Source of the DNA: Dorea_A amylophila
Lineage (GTDB): Bacteria; Bacillota; Clostridia; Lachnospirales; Lachnospiraceae
Length of the DNA stretch: 64,000 nt
Assembly: GCF_025567265.1 (NCBI RefSeq)
Contig: NZ_JAOQJW010000011.1
Span: forward strand, 1-64,000
Direction: 5' to 3'
Part shown: one piece after another, positions 25,486 to 33,951 of the stretch
How the letters are laid out: every line of letters starts with the position of its first letter
Position numbering within the stretch: the first letter of the stretch is position 1
Made by a program: the position numbers and the translations under genes
Notes under the pieces: model-generated
What the model was told of the DNA's origin: nothing
The model's database searches: none
Seen by the model: only the letters and a program-made list of their open reading frames with translations

Positions 25486-26955
25486 ATGAAAAAGAAATTG
25501 TGGTGTGTGTTGTGTATCATGACATGCATGATGATGATAGCGGCATGTGGACAAAAAAAGGCTCCGGAGAAGAAAAAAACAGAGCAGGCAGAAACAAAAT
25601 TTAAGGACAGGGAAAATCTTAAATTAAATTTATTTACAGTGTATTATCCGAAAGCATGGAACTATGATAAAGAAAATATGAAGAAAGATAAAGACTACGC
25701 TCGTGTTAGATTTTTTGATGGAGATACAGTAGATGAATCCGAGAATGTCATTTATATAGAAGCAACAAAGGAGGATTCCTATAAATATCGAAATAGTTTA
25801 GTTGACTTCGGCGTGGATTTAGAGACATATGCAAAAGGGAAAATGGACACTGTAACAATAGGAAATGCAGAATATACAGCAATGCCGGAAGGTAATTCCG
25901 TAGAGAAAACGTATATGTATCGCCATGAAAAGTCTGGTACATCCTATGATATCAGAGTAAAGGGACAGGAAATAGATGATTCTGACAAAGAACTGCTGGA
26001 AGGAATTGTGCTGAAATTAAAGGATGAAGGAAATAAAGACGCACCATGGCCATGGGAGGGAGAGCCTCTTGAACCTGTATTGGCAAAGCAGATGGTAGGT
26101 TCTTATACAATCGTTCCGGAATATATTCCGTTTAAAGAAGCACAGGGTGTCATGCAGATCATGGAACATCAGTTTGTAAAACAGGGCAACCAGGTATTCC
26201 ATTTGCTGGAGAACAAACTGGATACTTATGAATATTCAGAAAGCGGACTCAAATTCGTTTCTTCGATGGAACTAGACGATGATTGTGAATATTTGTCCGG
26301 AGATAACAGTGGAATGTTATATCTTTCGCCGGGAATCGGAGATGTAATTGGTGTAAAAGATGGAAAAAAGGCAATGCAGACAACCGTAGATGGACATTTG
26401 AATATGCATCCATCCGGAGAATGGGGAATCAGTTTCTGGGTGAACAGTGATACTCAGAAGATTGCAAATCAAGATGGTAACCTGACGGCTGAGCCGTGGA
26501 TACTGACCGGATTAAACAATGATGAAGAACGCAAGGGACCATTTTCCATGTTAGATGACGTACAGATCACGAATAGTCATATCATGGTTGCCGGCTCAAT
26601 GGCTGCGGAAGATGAAGGTACAAAAATTATTGTCTATGATTATGAAGGCAATCAGCTTTTGAAACTAGGCGGAGAAGACATCAGTTCTAAGGACAAGCTC
26701 GGTTCCATTACGGGCATGGCAGAAACAGAAAATGGTTTTGTGGCTACAGATGGAAATATGCGTGAAATACAATTTTGGGCAAAAGATGGAACACACATAG
26801 GTGCAATTTCTACAGATGACATATTCGGTGTCAGCTATCCATGGCTGGAAGACATGCAGCTGTTAGATGACGGCTCTCTGTTAATTATGCTGACACAGGA
26901 ACGAGACGACGGATCAGCAAATGAATTAATGTTTTTCAGATTGACAGGTTTTTAA
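25486..26955 (+). CDS. Large lipoprotein, beta-propeller-like
   Basis: 489 residues, lipobox MIAACGQKK, then a charged linker of K, E and A. Residues 45-180 look like a lipoprotein head domain (LNLFTVYYPKAWNYDKE). The rest contains repeated strand blocks (NQVFHLLENKLDTYEYSESG, NQLLKLGGEDIS, GFVATDGNMREIQFWAKDGTHIGAIS) that suggest a WD/NHL-like propeller. It is likely exported and membrane-anchored. The ligand or partner is unknown. A strong terminator follows. Confidence 0.65.
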   Translation: MKKKLWCVLCIMTCMMMIAACGQKKAPEKKKTEQAETKFKDRENLKLNLFTVYYPKAWNYDKENMKKDKDYARVRFFDGDTVDESENVIYIEATKEDSYKYRNSLVDFGVDLETYAKGKMDTVTIGNAEYTAMPEGNSVEKTYMYRHEKSGTSYDIRVKGQEIDDSDKELLEGIVLKLKDEGNKDAPWPWEGEPLEPVLAKQMVGSYTIVPEYIPFKEAQGVMQIMEHQFVKQGNQVFHLLENKLDTYEYSESGLKFVSSMELDDDCEYLSGDNSGMLYLSPGIGDVIGVKDGKKAMQTTVDGHLNMHPSGEWGISFWVNSDTQKIANQDGNLTAEPWILTGLNNDEERKGPFSMLDDVQITNSHIMVAGSMAAEDEGTKIIVYDYEGNQLLKLGGEDISSKDKLGSITGMAETENGFVATDGNMREIQFWAKDGTHIGAISTDDIFGVSYPWLEDMQLLDDGSLLIMLTQERDDGSANELMFFRLTGF

Positions 26956-26973
26956 TTGAAAAAATAAAAATCG

Positions 26974-27013
26974 CTTGCCGGCAGAAATTTATCTGCCGGC
27001 AAGTAATTTTTTG
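26974..27013 (+). terminator. Strong terminator after lipoprotein cluster
   Basis: CTTGCCGGCAGA and TCTGCCGGCAAG pair perfectly over 12 bp, followed by TAATTTTTT. Confidence 0.85.
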
Positions 27014-27158
27014 TCAGAAAAGCCTGCTTTTTTGTTGCCTGCATTTTCAGACATATGGGACTTGTGGAGGAAGTTGGAAAATTTGCATTTTGCATTTAAA
27101 AGATATAAAATGAATGTCTACGGAAAGAAAATAAGCGAATTTATGAAGGAGTTAGCGA

Positions 27159-28487
27159 ATGTCAAAAGACGAATATTTAATTACAGATGCGCCTCTTAAA
27201 GCGCTGACTGTTTTTGCAATGCCTATGATTTTAGGCAGCTTTTTTCAACAAGTATATAATATGGCTGATTCTATTATCGTTGGTCAGTTTGTTGGCTCAT
27301 CTGCACTTGCGGCAGTCGGTGCCTGTGCTGCACTTACGAATGTCTTCATTTGTATAGCATTGGGTGCCGGTGTAGGTGCAGGTGTGCTTGTGAGCCGTTA
27401 TTTTGGAGCCAGAGATTATAGTAAAATGAAAACAATTGTGTCAACATCATTGATCAGTTTCCTGATTCTAAGCATACTTCTGGGTGTCTTTGGATTTTGT
27501 TTTTCCCATTCGATGATGAGTTTATTACAGACACCTGCGGATATACTGGAGGAAGCAGTACTGTATCTCCGTGTTTATTTTGTGGGATTTCCATTTCTGT
27601 TTATGTATAACATCCTTTCAACAATGTTCACTTCGATCGGTGAATCAAAGATTCCATTGGGACTTTTGATATTTTCTTCTGTTTTGAACATTTTTATGGA
27701 TCTCTGGATGGTGGCGGGACTTGGTTTGGGAGTGTTTGGTGCAGCACTTGCAACGCTCATCTCACAGGGGATTTCGGCAGTGTTTTCACTTTTGATCTTC
27801 TTTAGCAGGATGCGCCGGTATCAAAGTCATTTTGACTGGTTTGACAGGCATGAATTGTATTCCATGCTGCGGATTGCTGTACCTTCGGTTCTGCAGCAGT
27901 CTACAGTGTCAATCGGTATGATGATCGTACAGGCAGTTGTAAATCCATTCGGTACACAGGCACTTGCAGGTTATGCGGCAACGATGAGAGTAGAGAATGT
28001 TTTTTCCTTGATATTTGTATCTATCGGAAATGCAGTCTCACCGTATGTTTCCCAGAATCTAGGCGCAAAGAAAATGGATCGTATTAAAAAGGGATATCAC
28101 GCGGCACTGGTGTTAGATCTGTGTTTTGCAGTCCTTGCTTTTGTAGTCATTGAAACACTGCATACGCAGATTTCTTCGTTATTCCTGGGTAAAGATGGAT
28201 CCGCCTTGGCATATCAGGTGTCAGGGGATTATATGAGATGGCTCGGTTACTTTTTCATTTTCATGGGTATCAAGATGGCAACCGATGGAGTACTTCGTGG
28301 GCTTGGAATCATGCGTCCGTTTCTCATCGCCAATATGGTAAATCTTGCGATCCGCCTGGCGGTTGCTTTGATTTTTGCGCCCCGGTTTGGCATTGCATTT
28401 GTCTGGCTTGCTGTACCGGCTGGCTGGTTTGCAAATTTTCTGATTTCCTATGTGGCACTTAACGGATGTAAAGTGTTCTCACCATGA
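27159..28487 (+). CDS. MATE-family efflux transporter with altered C-terminus
   Basis: 442 residues behind AAGGAG. Twelve membrane helices are visible. Hallmarks include FAMPMILGSFFQQVYNMADSIIVGQFVG in the first half and LRIAVPSVLQQSTVSIGMMIVQAVVNPFG at the start of the second. MATE proteins export cationic drugs or metabolites using Na or H gradients. The C-terminus breaks off just after the last helix and ends GCKVFSP. Those codons belong, in another frame, to a NifX-like tail. The last residues are therefore a fusion product, though all helices remain. Confidence 0.85.
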   Translation: MSKDEYLITDAPLKALTVFAMPMILGSFFQQVYNMADSIIVGQFVGSSALAAVGACAALTNVFICIALGAGVGAGVLVSRYFGARDYSKMKTIVSTSLISFLILSILLGVFGFCFSHSMMSLLQTPADILEEAVLYLRVYFVGFPFLFMYNILSTMFTSIGESKIPLGLLIFSSVLNIFMDLWMVAGLGLGVFGAALATLISQGISAVFSLLIFFSRMRRYQSHFDWFDRHELYSMLRIAVPSVLQQSTVSIGMMIVQAVVNPFGTQALAGYAATMRVENVFSLIFVSIGNAVSPYVSQNLGAKKMDRIKKGYHAALVLDLCFAVLAFVVIETLHTQISSLFLGKDGSALAYQVSGDYMRWLGYFFIFMGIKMATDGVLRGLGIMRPFLIANMVNLAIRLAVALIFAPRFGIAFVWLAVPAGWFANFLISYVALNGCKVFSP

Positions 28488-28539
28488 GCACAGCCATGAG
28501 GAAGGGCATACATGTGGCGGGCATGGATGCGGTATTTAA
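28465..28539 (+). pseudogene. NifX-like His-rich tail fused out of frame to MATE gene
   Basis: In the second frame the end of the MATE gene reads DVKCSHHEHSHEEGHTCGGHGCGI and stops at TAA 28537. The first 17 residues are almost identical to the tail of the protein at 15581 (DVKCSHHEHNHGEGHTC). The DNA matches closely as well. This is the 3' end of a second cofactor-type gene whose body has been replaced by the MATE gene, most likely by deletion or recombination. Confidence 0.7.
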
Positions 28540-28572
28540 AATAAGTCAGACAACATACAGAGATAGAAAAAT

Positions 28573-28613
28573 AAGGGCAAAAAATTCGGTTAAAGAATTT
28601 TTTGCCCTTATTT
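28573..28613 (+). terminator. Strong terminator
   Basis: AAGGGCAAAAAATTC and GAATTTTTTGCCCTT pair perfectly over 15 bp, followed by ATTT. Confidence 0.8.
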
Positions 28614-28660
28614 CGTCTTGCGGCATATAATTCTAAAGGATATAGAGTAGTAGGTAATTT

Positions 28661-28687
28661 TATACCCCACCTAATGTTATAAACTAT
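28661..28687 (+). promoter_or_regulatory. Shared upstream element, copy 1 (TATACCCCACC)
   Basis: TATACCCCACC followed by an AT-rich block ending ACTAT. The same 27-nt arrangement occurs at 31374 with 21 of 27 positions equal. Each lies 50-80 nt before a small open frame. It is perhaps a common operator; the CCCC core recalls CsoR-type sites, but this is tentative. Confidence 0.35.
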
Positions 28688-28741
28688 AGCTATAAAAGGG
28701 AAAACAGATCATTTATTTTCAAAGAAATGGAGGAACTGGCA

Positions 28742-28843
28742 ATGAAAGGTTTTAACACAGGTGACGGTTATATGGGAATGGTAGATGGTGAATATATCTT
28801 ATTTGCCAGCGAAGCGGATTATTATGATTATGTGAATGATTAG
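28742..28843 (+). CDS. 33-residue acidic small protein
   Basis: ATG 28742 lies 8 nt after GGAGG. The peptide MKGFNTGDGYMGMVDGEYI then LFASEADYYDYVND is acidic and soluble, with a tyrosine-rich end. Nothing in its sequence is simple repeat, and it has its own upstream TATACCCCACC element at 28661. It is a plausible real small protein. The function is unknown. Confidence 0.5.
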   Translation: MKGFNTGDGYMGMVDGEYILFASEADYYDYVND

Positions 28844-28930
28844 AGATGTGATTAATGGTGCTTAAAATGTGTAAAGAAAATTCCCATGTGTGCTATACTT
28901 TACTCATATCACGAAAAGGGGAATACTTAT

Positions 28931-29923
28931 ATGCCAAAAGGAACAAATCAAAAGCTAAAATTATACCGTCTCGCACAGATCATGCTGGAAAATACAGATG
29001 ACGAACACTATATTACCATGCCGGAAATCATGGAAGAACTGGGAAAATACGAAGTGACCGCAGATCGCAAAACAATCTATGCAGATCTGCGTGATCTGTC
29101 TGTACTCGGGATCGAGGTAGAGGGCGAACCCATCGGCAACCGCTATCATTACCGCGTAGTCAACCGCCCATTCGAACTGCCGGAATTAAAGCTTCTGGTA
29201 GATTCCATCCAGTCTTCCAAATTCATTACAGAGAAGAAGACCAACACACTGATAAAAAAGCTGGAAAAGCTGGTCAGCAAATACGATGCACAGAGGCTGC
29301 AGCGACAGGTGTATGTATCCGGAAGAATTAAGACGATGAATGAAAGCATCTATTATACTGTCGATGCAATCCACAATGCGATTTCTGAAAATAAGAAGAT
29401 CAAGTTCCAGTATTTCCAGTGGAATGTGAAGAAAGAGATGGAACTGCGTCACGGAGGAGCGTGGTATCATATCAGCCCGTGGGGATTGTCCTGGGATGAT
29501 GAGAATTATTATATGATCGGATATGATACAGAGGCGCAGCTGATCAAGCATTACCGGGTGGACAAGATGCTGCATATCCGGATGTCGGATGAATCCCGTG
29601 AGGGAAAAGAACACTTCAAGAAGCTGGATATGGCGGATTATGCCAAGAAGAGTTTCGGAATGTTCAGGGGAAAGGAAACGTCTGTAAAGATGCTGGTAAA
29701 TAACAGCCTTGCGGGCGTGATCATTGACCGGTTCGGGAAAGATGTGATGATGATTTCGGAAGACGAGGATCATTTCCGGGTGAATGTGGACGTGCATGTG
29801 AGCAAACAGTTCCTGGGATGGGTATTCTCGCTGGGGGAAGCAGTTAAGATCATTGGACCGGATGAGGTTGTGGAGCAGATGCGGGGAGAGGCCCGGAGGC
29901 TTATGGAGCAGTATGGGGAGTAG
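28931..29923 (+). CDS. WYL-domain transcriptional regulator
   Basis: 330 residues from ATG 28931 behind AAAAGGGG. Residues 1-80 are a winged helix-turn-helix (TMPEIMEELGKYEVTADRKTIYADLRDL). The WYL domain follows with KIKFQYFQWN, HISPWGLSWDDENYYMIGYD and KHYRVDKMLHI. The WCX C-terminal extension closes the protein. WYL proteins bind nucleic acid or nucleotide ligands and often control defence or stress genes. It lies alone, 88 nt after the small acidic gene and 120 nt before the biotin unit. A broken relative occurs at 34529. Confidence 0.85.
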   Translation: MPKGTNQKLKLYRLAQIMLENTDDEHYITMPEIMEELGKYEVTADRKTIYADLRDLSVLGIEVEGEPIGNRYHYRVVNRPFELPELKLLVDSIQSSKFITEKKTNTLIKKLEKLVSKYDAQRLQRQVYVSGRIKTMNESIYYTVDAIHNAISENKKIKFQYFQWNVKKEMELRHGGAWYHISPWGLSWDDENYYMIGYDTEAQLIKHYRVDKMLHIRMSDESREGKEHFKKLDMADYAKKSFGMFRGKETSVKMLVNNSLAGVIIDRFGKDVMMISEDEDHFRVNVDVHVSKQFLGWVFSLGEAVKIIGPDEVVEQMRGEARRLMEQYGE

Positions 29924-29982
29924 GAAATGGATTCTGAAATAGCAAAACAAGAACACGATTGTAAACTCGCGAGAAAAATAAG

Positions 29983-30011
29983 TTGACAATCAAAGCGAAA
30001 TACGATAAATT
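29983..30011 (+). promoter_or_regulatory. Promoter of bioY-bioD
   Basis: TTGACA, 17-nt spacer, TAAATT. The -10 box runs into the BirA operator. Confidence 0.65.
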
Positions 30012-30045
30012 GTTAACCATAAACTGAAAGGAAGGTTAACAATTT
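30007..30045 (+). promoter_or_regulatory. BirA (biotin repressor) operator
   Basis: AAATTGTTAACC, 15 nt, GGTTAACAATTT: exact 12-nt inverted arms matching the known BirA box TTGTTAACC-N15-GGTTAACAA. The spacer contains the ribosome site and the right arm ends one base before the bioY start, so repressor binding covers promoter and translation start. Confidence 0.93.
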
Positions 30046-30046
30046 A

Positions 30047-30610
30047 ATGAACACAAAAACAAAAAAATTATCCACCGTAAGTATGGTATTATGCGGAATG
30101 TTCGCGGCGCTGGTTGCCATAGGAGCATTTATCCAGATCCCGGTTCCATATATGGATTATTTCACACTTCAGTTCTTTTTCGTATTGCTTGCAGGATTGA
30201 TTCTGGGGGCTGATAAGGGAGCAATATCTGTAGGATGTTATGTATTACTGGGACTCGTCGGAGTACCGATCTTTGCAGCAGGCGGAGGAATCGGATACAT
30301 ATTCCGGCCAAGCTTTGGTTATCTGGTCGGATTCATTGTAAGCGCATATGTAACCGGAAAAGTATGCGAAAAGCTGAAAGCAAGTTACAAGAACTATCTG
30401 CTTGCCTGTCTTGCAGGATTTGTTGTGACATATGCAATCGGAATCGTGTATAAATTCATAATCTTGAACTTTTATGCACATACACCGGCAACGCTGGGCG
30501 TGATCTTTTTGTCCTGCTTCCCATTAGATATGCCTGGAGATTTTGTATTATGTCTGCTGGCAGCCGGTGTGGGACTTAGAATGCGAAAAAGCGGATTTTA
30601 TCTGAGTTAA
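30047..30610 (+). CDS. bioY: Biotin ECF transporter S component BioY
   Basis: 187 residues with six hydrophobic helices. Conserved BioY features include GAFIQIPVPYMDYFTLQFFFVLLAG and the GGGIGYIFRPSFGYLVGF loop, which lines the biotin site. It works alone at low efficiency or with the shared EcfAA'T energising module, which is not in this window. It has a textbook BirA operator overlapping its start and shares an operon with bioD 21 nt downstream. Confidence 0.93.
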   Translation: MNTKTKKLSTVSMVLCGMFAALVAIGAFIQIPVPYMDYFTLQFFFVLLAGLILGADKGAISVGCYVLLGLVGVPIFAAGGGIGYIFRPSFGYLVGFIVSAYVTGKVCEKLKASYKNYLLACLAGFVVTYAIGIVYKFIILNFYAHTPATLGVIFLSCFPLDMPGDFVLCLLAAGVGLRMRKSGFYLS

Positions 30611-30631
30611 TAAAAAAAGGGGCATGAGATT

Positions 30632-31300
30632 ATGGCAAAAGGAATATTTGTGACGGGCACAGGCACAGATGTAGGAAAGACGTATGTCACAGCATTAATC
30701 GTGAAAAAGCTGGTGGATGCAGGAATTCATGCAGGCTATTATAAGGCTGCATTATCAGGTGCAGAGTCCATAGAAGAAAGTGACGCAGGCTATGTAAAGA
30801 AGATTGCCGGTATCATACAGGAAGACAGCAGCTTACTGTCATATCTGTATCAAAATGCGGTGTCTCCGCATCTGGCTGCCAGAATAGAAGGGAATCCGGT
30901 TGATCCGGAAACGGTAAAAGCAGATTTTGACAGGGTAAAGAAAGGGTACGATTATGTCACGGTAGAAGGAAGCGGCGGCATTGTATGTCCGATCCGCTGG
31001 GAGAAAGAGCATGAGATCCTGCTGGAAGACATTGTGAAAATGCTGCATCTGAATACGCTGGTGATCGCAGATGCCGGACTTGGCACGATCAATGCGGTTG
31101 TCCTGACGGTAGAATACATCCGCAATCATGGAATGGATGTAAAAGGAATCATTCTGAATCATTACTCGGGTGGGGCGATGCAGGAAGATAATGAGAAAAT
31201 GATCGAGAGATTAACGGGAGTCCCGGTGATTGCCAGGGTAAGAGATGGTGCTAGGGAGCTTGAGGTTGATCTGGAAGTGTTGAAAAGGGTGTATGATTGA
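30632..31300 (+). CDS. bioD: Dethiobiotin synthetase
   Basis: 222 residues behind AAAAGGGGC. BioD converts diaminopelargonate, CO2 and ATP to dethiobiotin. The P-loop GTGTDVGKTYV lies at residues 8-18, YYKAALSGAE contains the catalytic Lys, and VEGSGGIVCPI is the second Mg/ATP segment. The TDVGKT variant is normal for the family. It is the second gene of the BirA-controlled unit. No other bio genes are present, so the pathway is either partial or encoded elsewhere. Confidence 0.92.
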   Translation: MAKGIFVTGTGTDVGKTYVTALIVKKLVDAGIHAGYYKAALSGAESIEESDAGYVKKIAGIIQEDSSLLSYLYQNAVSPHLAARIEGNPVDPETVKADFDRVKKGYDYVTVEGSGGIVCPIRWEKEHEILLEDIVKMLHLNTLVIADAGLGTINAVVLTVEYIRNHGMDVKGIILNHYSGGAMQEDNEKMIERLTGVPVIARVRDGARELEVDLEVLKRVYD

Positions 31301-31310
31301 TGATGAGAAG

Positions 31311-31340
31311 AGGAAATTGACTGCGGTTGATTTCCTTTTT
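31311..31340 (+). terminator. Terminator after bioD
   Basis: AGGAAAT and ATTTCCT pair over 7 bp with a 12-nt loop, followed by TTTT. Confidence 0.55.
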
Positions 31341-31373
31341 GATGTATGGAAATAAAAAATAAGGTGAGAATAT

Positions 31374-31400
31374 TATACCCCACCACATGAATTATACTAT
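31374..31400 (+). promoter_or_regulatory. Shared upstream element, copy 2 (TATACCCCACC)
   Basis: The second occurrence of the element seen at 28661, 24 nt before a 47-residue open frame. Confidence 0.35.
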
Positions 31401-31423
31401 CGTATACAGTCATCGGAGAGTCT

Positions 31424-31567
31424 ATGAGTGCAGGTCGTCTGTATGACAAGATCGGTGACACGGCATATGCGAAGGTGGTATTGGTTACACCGGTAGGAAC
31501 AATCTGCAAGATCTGTAAAAAGAGTATGAAAAGTGAACAGGAGGAAACAGCCTGGATTATCCTGTGA
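31424..31567 (+). CDS. Possible 47-residue protein or gene stub
   Basis: ATG 31424 follows CGGAGAG. The frame reads MSAGRLYDKIGDTAYAKVVL, then TPVGTICKICKKS, with a CxxC pair. A terminator lies just after. It may be a small protein or the remnant of a larger enzyme. I do not recognise it. Confidence 0.3.
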   Translation: MSAGRLYDKIGDTAYAKVVLVTPVGTICKICKKSMKSEQEETAWIIL

Positions 31568-31575
31568 TAGATATG

Positions 31576-31607
31576 GAAGAAGTCGTAGAAATATGACTTC
31601 TTCTTGT
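31576..31607 (+). terminator. Terminator upstream of defence island
   Basis: GAAGAAGTC and GACTTCTTC pair perfectly over 9 bp, followed by TTGTG. Confidence 0.6.
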
Positions 31608-31684
31608 GTGTTAATGGTCAGAGAAGTATAATTAATATTAGGAAATTCGAAACCATACAAATATAAATACACCGGAGAAATACC

Positions 31685-33271
31685 ATGTTCAAAATAATTG
31701 AAGGAGATTTCAAAAATAATAAATACAGTAATGAAGAATATCTGGATAACTGGCCAATGTTATATATTCTGGAAAATGGAAAGAAAGCCTATATAGGTGA
31801 ATCCAATCATGTAAAAACCAGAATGACACAGCATGCGACAAATGAAGAAAAGCGAATATTTAATAAGGTCCACTTCATATATTCCAGATTGTTTAATCAA
31901 TCGGTAACCTTTGATTATGAATCCAAGTTGATTCAGTATATTGTCGCAGACGAATTATTCCAGGTTACGAATAAGAATTCCGGAATAGCAGATAAGCAGT
32001 ATTATGAGAAAGAAAAATATGATGAAAAATTCGAACTGCTTTGGCGTAAGCTGCAAAAAGAAAAACTGGTCAAACATTCTCTGGAAGAAATTGAAAATTC
32101 AGATCTATTCAAATATTCTCCATATAAAGAACTGAACGACAACCAGCGGAAAGCAGTGGAAGATATACTTGCGCAGATTGAGAGTGGAAATGTGAATCGT
32201 GTAGTGGTAAATGGAATGCCGGGAAGTGGTAAGACAATTGTGGCGGTATATCTTATGAAATACCTGGCAGATAGCGAAGAATTTGCCGGGAAAAAGATTG
32301 GATTCGTTGTGCCGCAGACTTCGCTCAGAAAGACGATGAAGTTCATCTTCCGAAGTATTTATGGATTGACGCCATCACAGGTACTGTCCCCGTCTGATAT
32401 CACGAAGAAAAAATATGATATCTTACTGGTCGATGAAGCACACAGACTTCATCAATATAAAAATATTTCCTATAGGGGAGCTTTCAAGAAAAGCTGCGAG
32501 CGGCTGGGTATGACGACGGATGCAGATGAACTAGACTGGATATTAGAACAATCAAAGTGTGCAGTGTTATTCTACGATTACAATCAGGTGGTTGGTCCGT
32601 CGGGCATTGATTATGAAAGATTCGAAGAAAAAATGAGAAATCCTTATAAGAAACATACAATATCGTATTTTACTCTTGCAACGCAGATGAGGGTGCAGGG
32701 CGGAAATGACTATATTGCATTCATAAAGGATCTATTGGCCGGAGCTGCTGACCGGAAGTATCATTCGAAAAAATATGATTTGAAATTATATTCCGATTTT
32801 TCAAAATTTGAGAAAGATATGTATGCCAAAGAGGAAGAAACAGGGCTTTCCCGAATGGTAGCAGGATATGCATGGCCATGGATCAGTAAAAATGACCGGA
32901 GCAAAAAGGACATAGAGATACAAGGTGTAAAACGAATGTGGAATCATTGTACAGAAGGATGGGTTCATACAGGAGAAGCAATCGATGAGGTGGGATGTAT
33001 TCATTCCATTCAAGGTTATGATCTGAACTATGCGTTTGTTATTCTCGGAAATGATATTGGATATGATAAAACAACAGGACAGATCATTATCCGGTCAGAA
33101 TGTTATTTTGATAAAAATGGTAAAATAACGGCATCATATGAAGAACTGAAAGAATACATCACAAATGTGTATTATGTGCTGATGACCAGAGGAATCAAAG
33201 GAACATACTTGTATATATGCGATGATGAATTAAGAGAATACTTTAGTAAATATATCGAAGAGGAAAACTAA
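31685..33271 (+). CDS. GIY-YIG nuclease fused to DUF2075 helicase
   Basis: 528 residues. Residues 23-90 are a GIY-YIG nuclease head: LYIL, AYIGES, R46 in VKTRMTQH and E79 in FDYESKL. Residues 150-520 are a superfamily 1-like helicase of the DUF2075 type with Walker A GMPGSGKT (177-184), Walker B LVDEAHRLH (249-255), an ATQMR motif, and VYYVLMTRG near the end. The combination implies ATP-driven DNA movement coupled to single-strand cutting. The pyrophosphohydrolase gene starts 1 nt after its stop, so the pair is an operon. The context suggests phage defence; I know no proven role. Confidence 0.85.
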   Translation: MFKIIEGDFKNNKYSNEEYLDNWPMLYILENGKKAYIGESNHVKTRMTQHATNEEKRIFNKVHFIYSRLFNQSVTFDYESKLIQYIVADELFQVTNKNSGIADKQYYEKEKYDEKFELLWRKLQKEKLVKHSLEEIENSDLFKYSPYKELNDNQRKAVEDILAQIESGNVNRVVVNGMPGSGKTIVAVYLMKYLADSEEFAGKKIGFVVPQTSLRKTMKFIFRSIYGLTPSQVLSPSDITKKKYDILLVDEAHRLHQYKNISYRGAFKKSCERLGMTTDADELDWILEQSKCAVLFYDYNQVVGPSGIDYERFEEKMRNPYKKHTISYFTLATQMRVQGGNDYIAFIKDLLAGAADRKYHSKKYDLKLYSDFSKFEKDMYAKEEETGLSRMVAGYAWPWISKNDRSKKDIEIQGVKRMWNHCTEGWVHTGEAIDEVGCIHSIQGYDLNYAFVILGNDIGYDKTTGQIIIRSECYFDKNGKITASYEELKEYITNVYYVLMTRGIKGTYLYICDDELREYFSKYIEEEN

Positions 33272-33272
33272 G

Positions 33273-33605
33273 ATGACAGAAGAAACAATTAAAGAAATAC
33301 TAAAATTCAGAGATGACAGAGACTGGAAACAATTCCACAATCCGAAAGATCTGGCAATCTCCATTTCGCTGGAGGCAGCAGAGCTACTGGAAGTATTCCA
33401 GTGGAGCGGTGCGGATATCTCAAATGAAGGAAAACAGGAAAAGATAAGAGAAGAACTGGCGGATGTTGTGAATTATTGTGTCTTGATGGCAGATGCCTGC
33501 GGACTGGATCTAGATGAGATCGTGCGGGAGAAGATCAAGGTGAATGCAAAGAAGTATCCGGTGGAGAAGGCTAAGGGGAAGAGTGCGAAGTATGATAAGC
33601 TGTGA
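33273..33605 (+). CDS. MazG-like nucleotide pyrophosphohydrolase
   Basis: 110 residues. The all-alpha NTP-PPase pattern is complete: SLEAAELLEVFQW (ExxE) and EELADVVNYCVLMAD (ExxD), which bind Mg and cleave NTPs to NMP and pyrophosphate. The size fits the short dCTPase/RS21-C6 class. The start lies 1 nt after the helicase stop. A nucleotide-depleting enzyme beside a nuclease-helicase is consistent with an abortive defence effector, or with removal of modified nucleotides; both are inference. Confidence 0.85.
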   Translation: MTEETIKEILKFRDDRDWKQFHNPKDLAISISLEAAELLEVFQWSGADISNEGKQEKIREELADVVNYCVLMADACGLDLDEIVREKIKVNAKKYPVEKAKGKSAKYDKL

Positions 33606-33667
33606 TTGAACCGGAGATATAGAAAATAGTCATTGACGGACATTTATACATGAATTATTATTTTAAT

Positions 33668-33679
33668 AACGCAATGCGT
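33668..33679 (+). promoter_or_regulatory. Candidate operator, copy 1 (AACGCAATGCGT)
   Basis: The core ACGCA-A-TGCGT is a perfect palindrome 15 nt before the HTH gene start. A near-identical site lies before the downstream gene. Confidence 0.5.
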
Positions 33680-33694
33680 CTGGAAGGTGATTTA

Positions 33695-33889
33695 ATGAGT
33701 CGAGGAAAAGAAGTAAAAGAATTACGGGAAAAAATGGGAATGAACAGGAGAGAGTTTAGTGATTATTATGGTATACCGTATCGCACTGTTCAAGATTGGG
33801 AAGCTGAGAAGAGAGAACTTCCGGAGTATCTTTTGCGTTTGATGAAATATCGGGCGGAAGTGGAATATATGATGAAAAGTAAGTCGTAA
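33695..33889 (+). CDS. Small HTH protein, putative antitoxin
   Basis: 64 residues from ATG 33695 behind GGAAGGTG. It is a single helix-turn-helix domain (LREKMGMNRREFSDYYGIPYRTVQDWEAEKRELPEYLL) of the kind usually found as an antitoxin/repressor of small toxin operons. It is followed 62 nt later by a PBECR-like gene. The two palindromes around it suggest autoregulation. Confidence 0.7.
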   Translation: MSRGKEVKELREKMGMNRREFSDYYGIPYRTVQDWEAEKRELPEYLLRLMKYRAEVEYMMKSKS

Positions 33890-33913
33890 GACTTATTTTT
33901 TTACTGATAATAT

Positions 33914-33925
33914 AACGCAACGCGT
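33914..33925 (+). promoter_or_regulatory. Candidate operator, copy 2 (AACGCAACGCGT)
   Basis: Differs from copy 1 at one base; palindrome ACGC-AAC-GCGT. It lies 27 nt before the putative toxin start, between HTH gene and toxin gene. Confidence 0.5.
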
Positions 33926-33951
33926 TAACTGTGAGGAGAGATAAAATATAT

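Noticed and set aside
29186..29989. 267-residue minus-strand frame opposite the WYL regulator
   Set aside because: A shadow of a clearly coding + strand gene; histidine/leucine-rich composition typical of antisense frames.
33273..33605. MazG-like gene as a housekeeping nucleotide sanitiser
   Set aside because: Not excluded, but the 1-nt linkage to a nuclease-helicase makes a joint role more likely, so it is treated with that gene.
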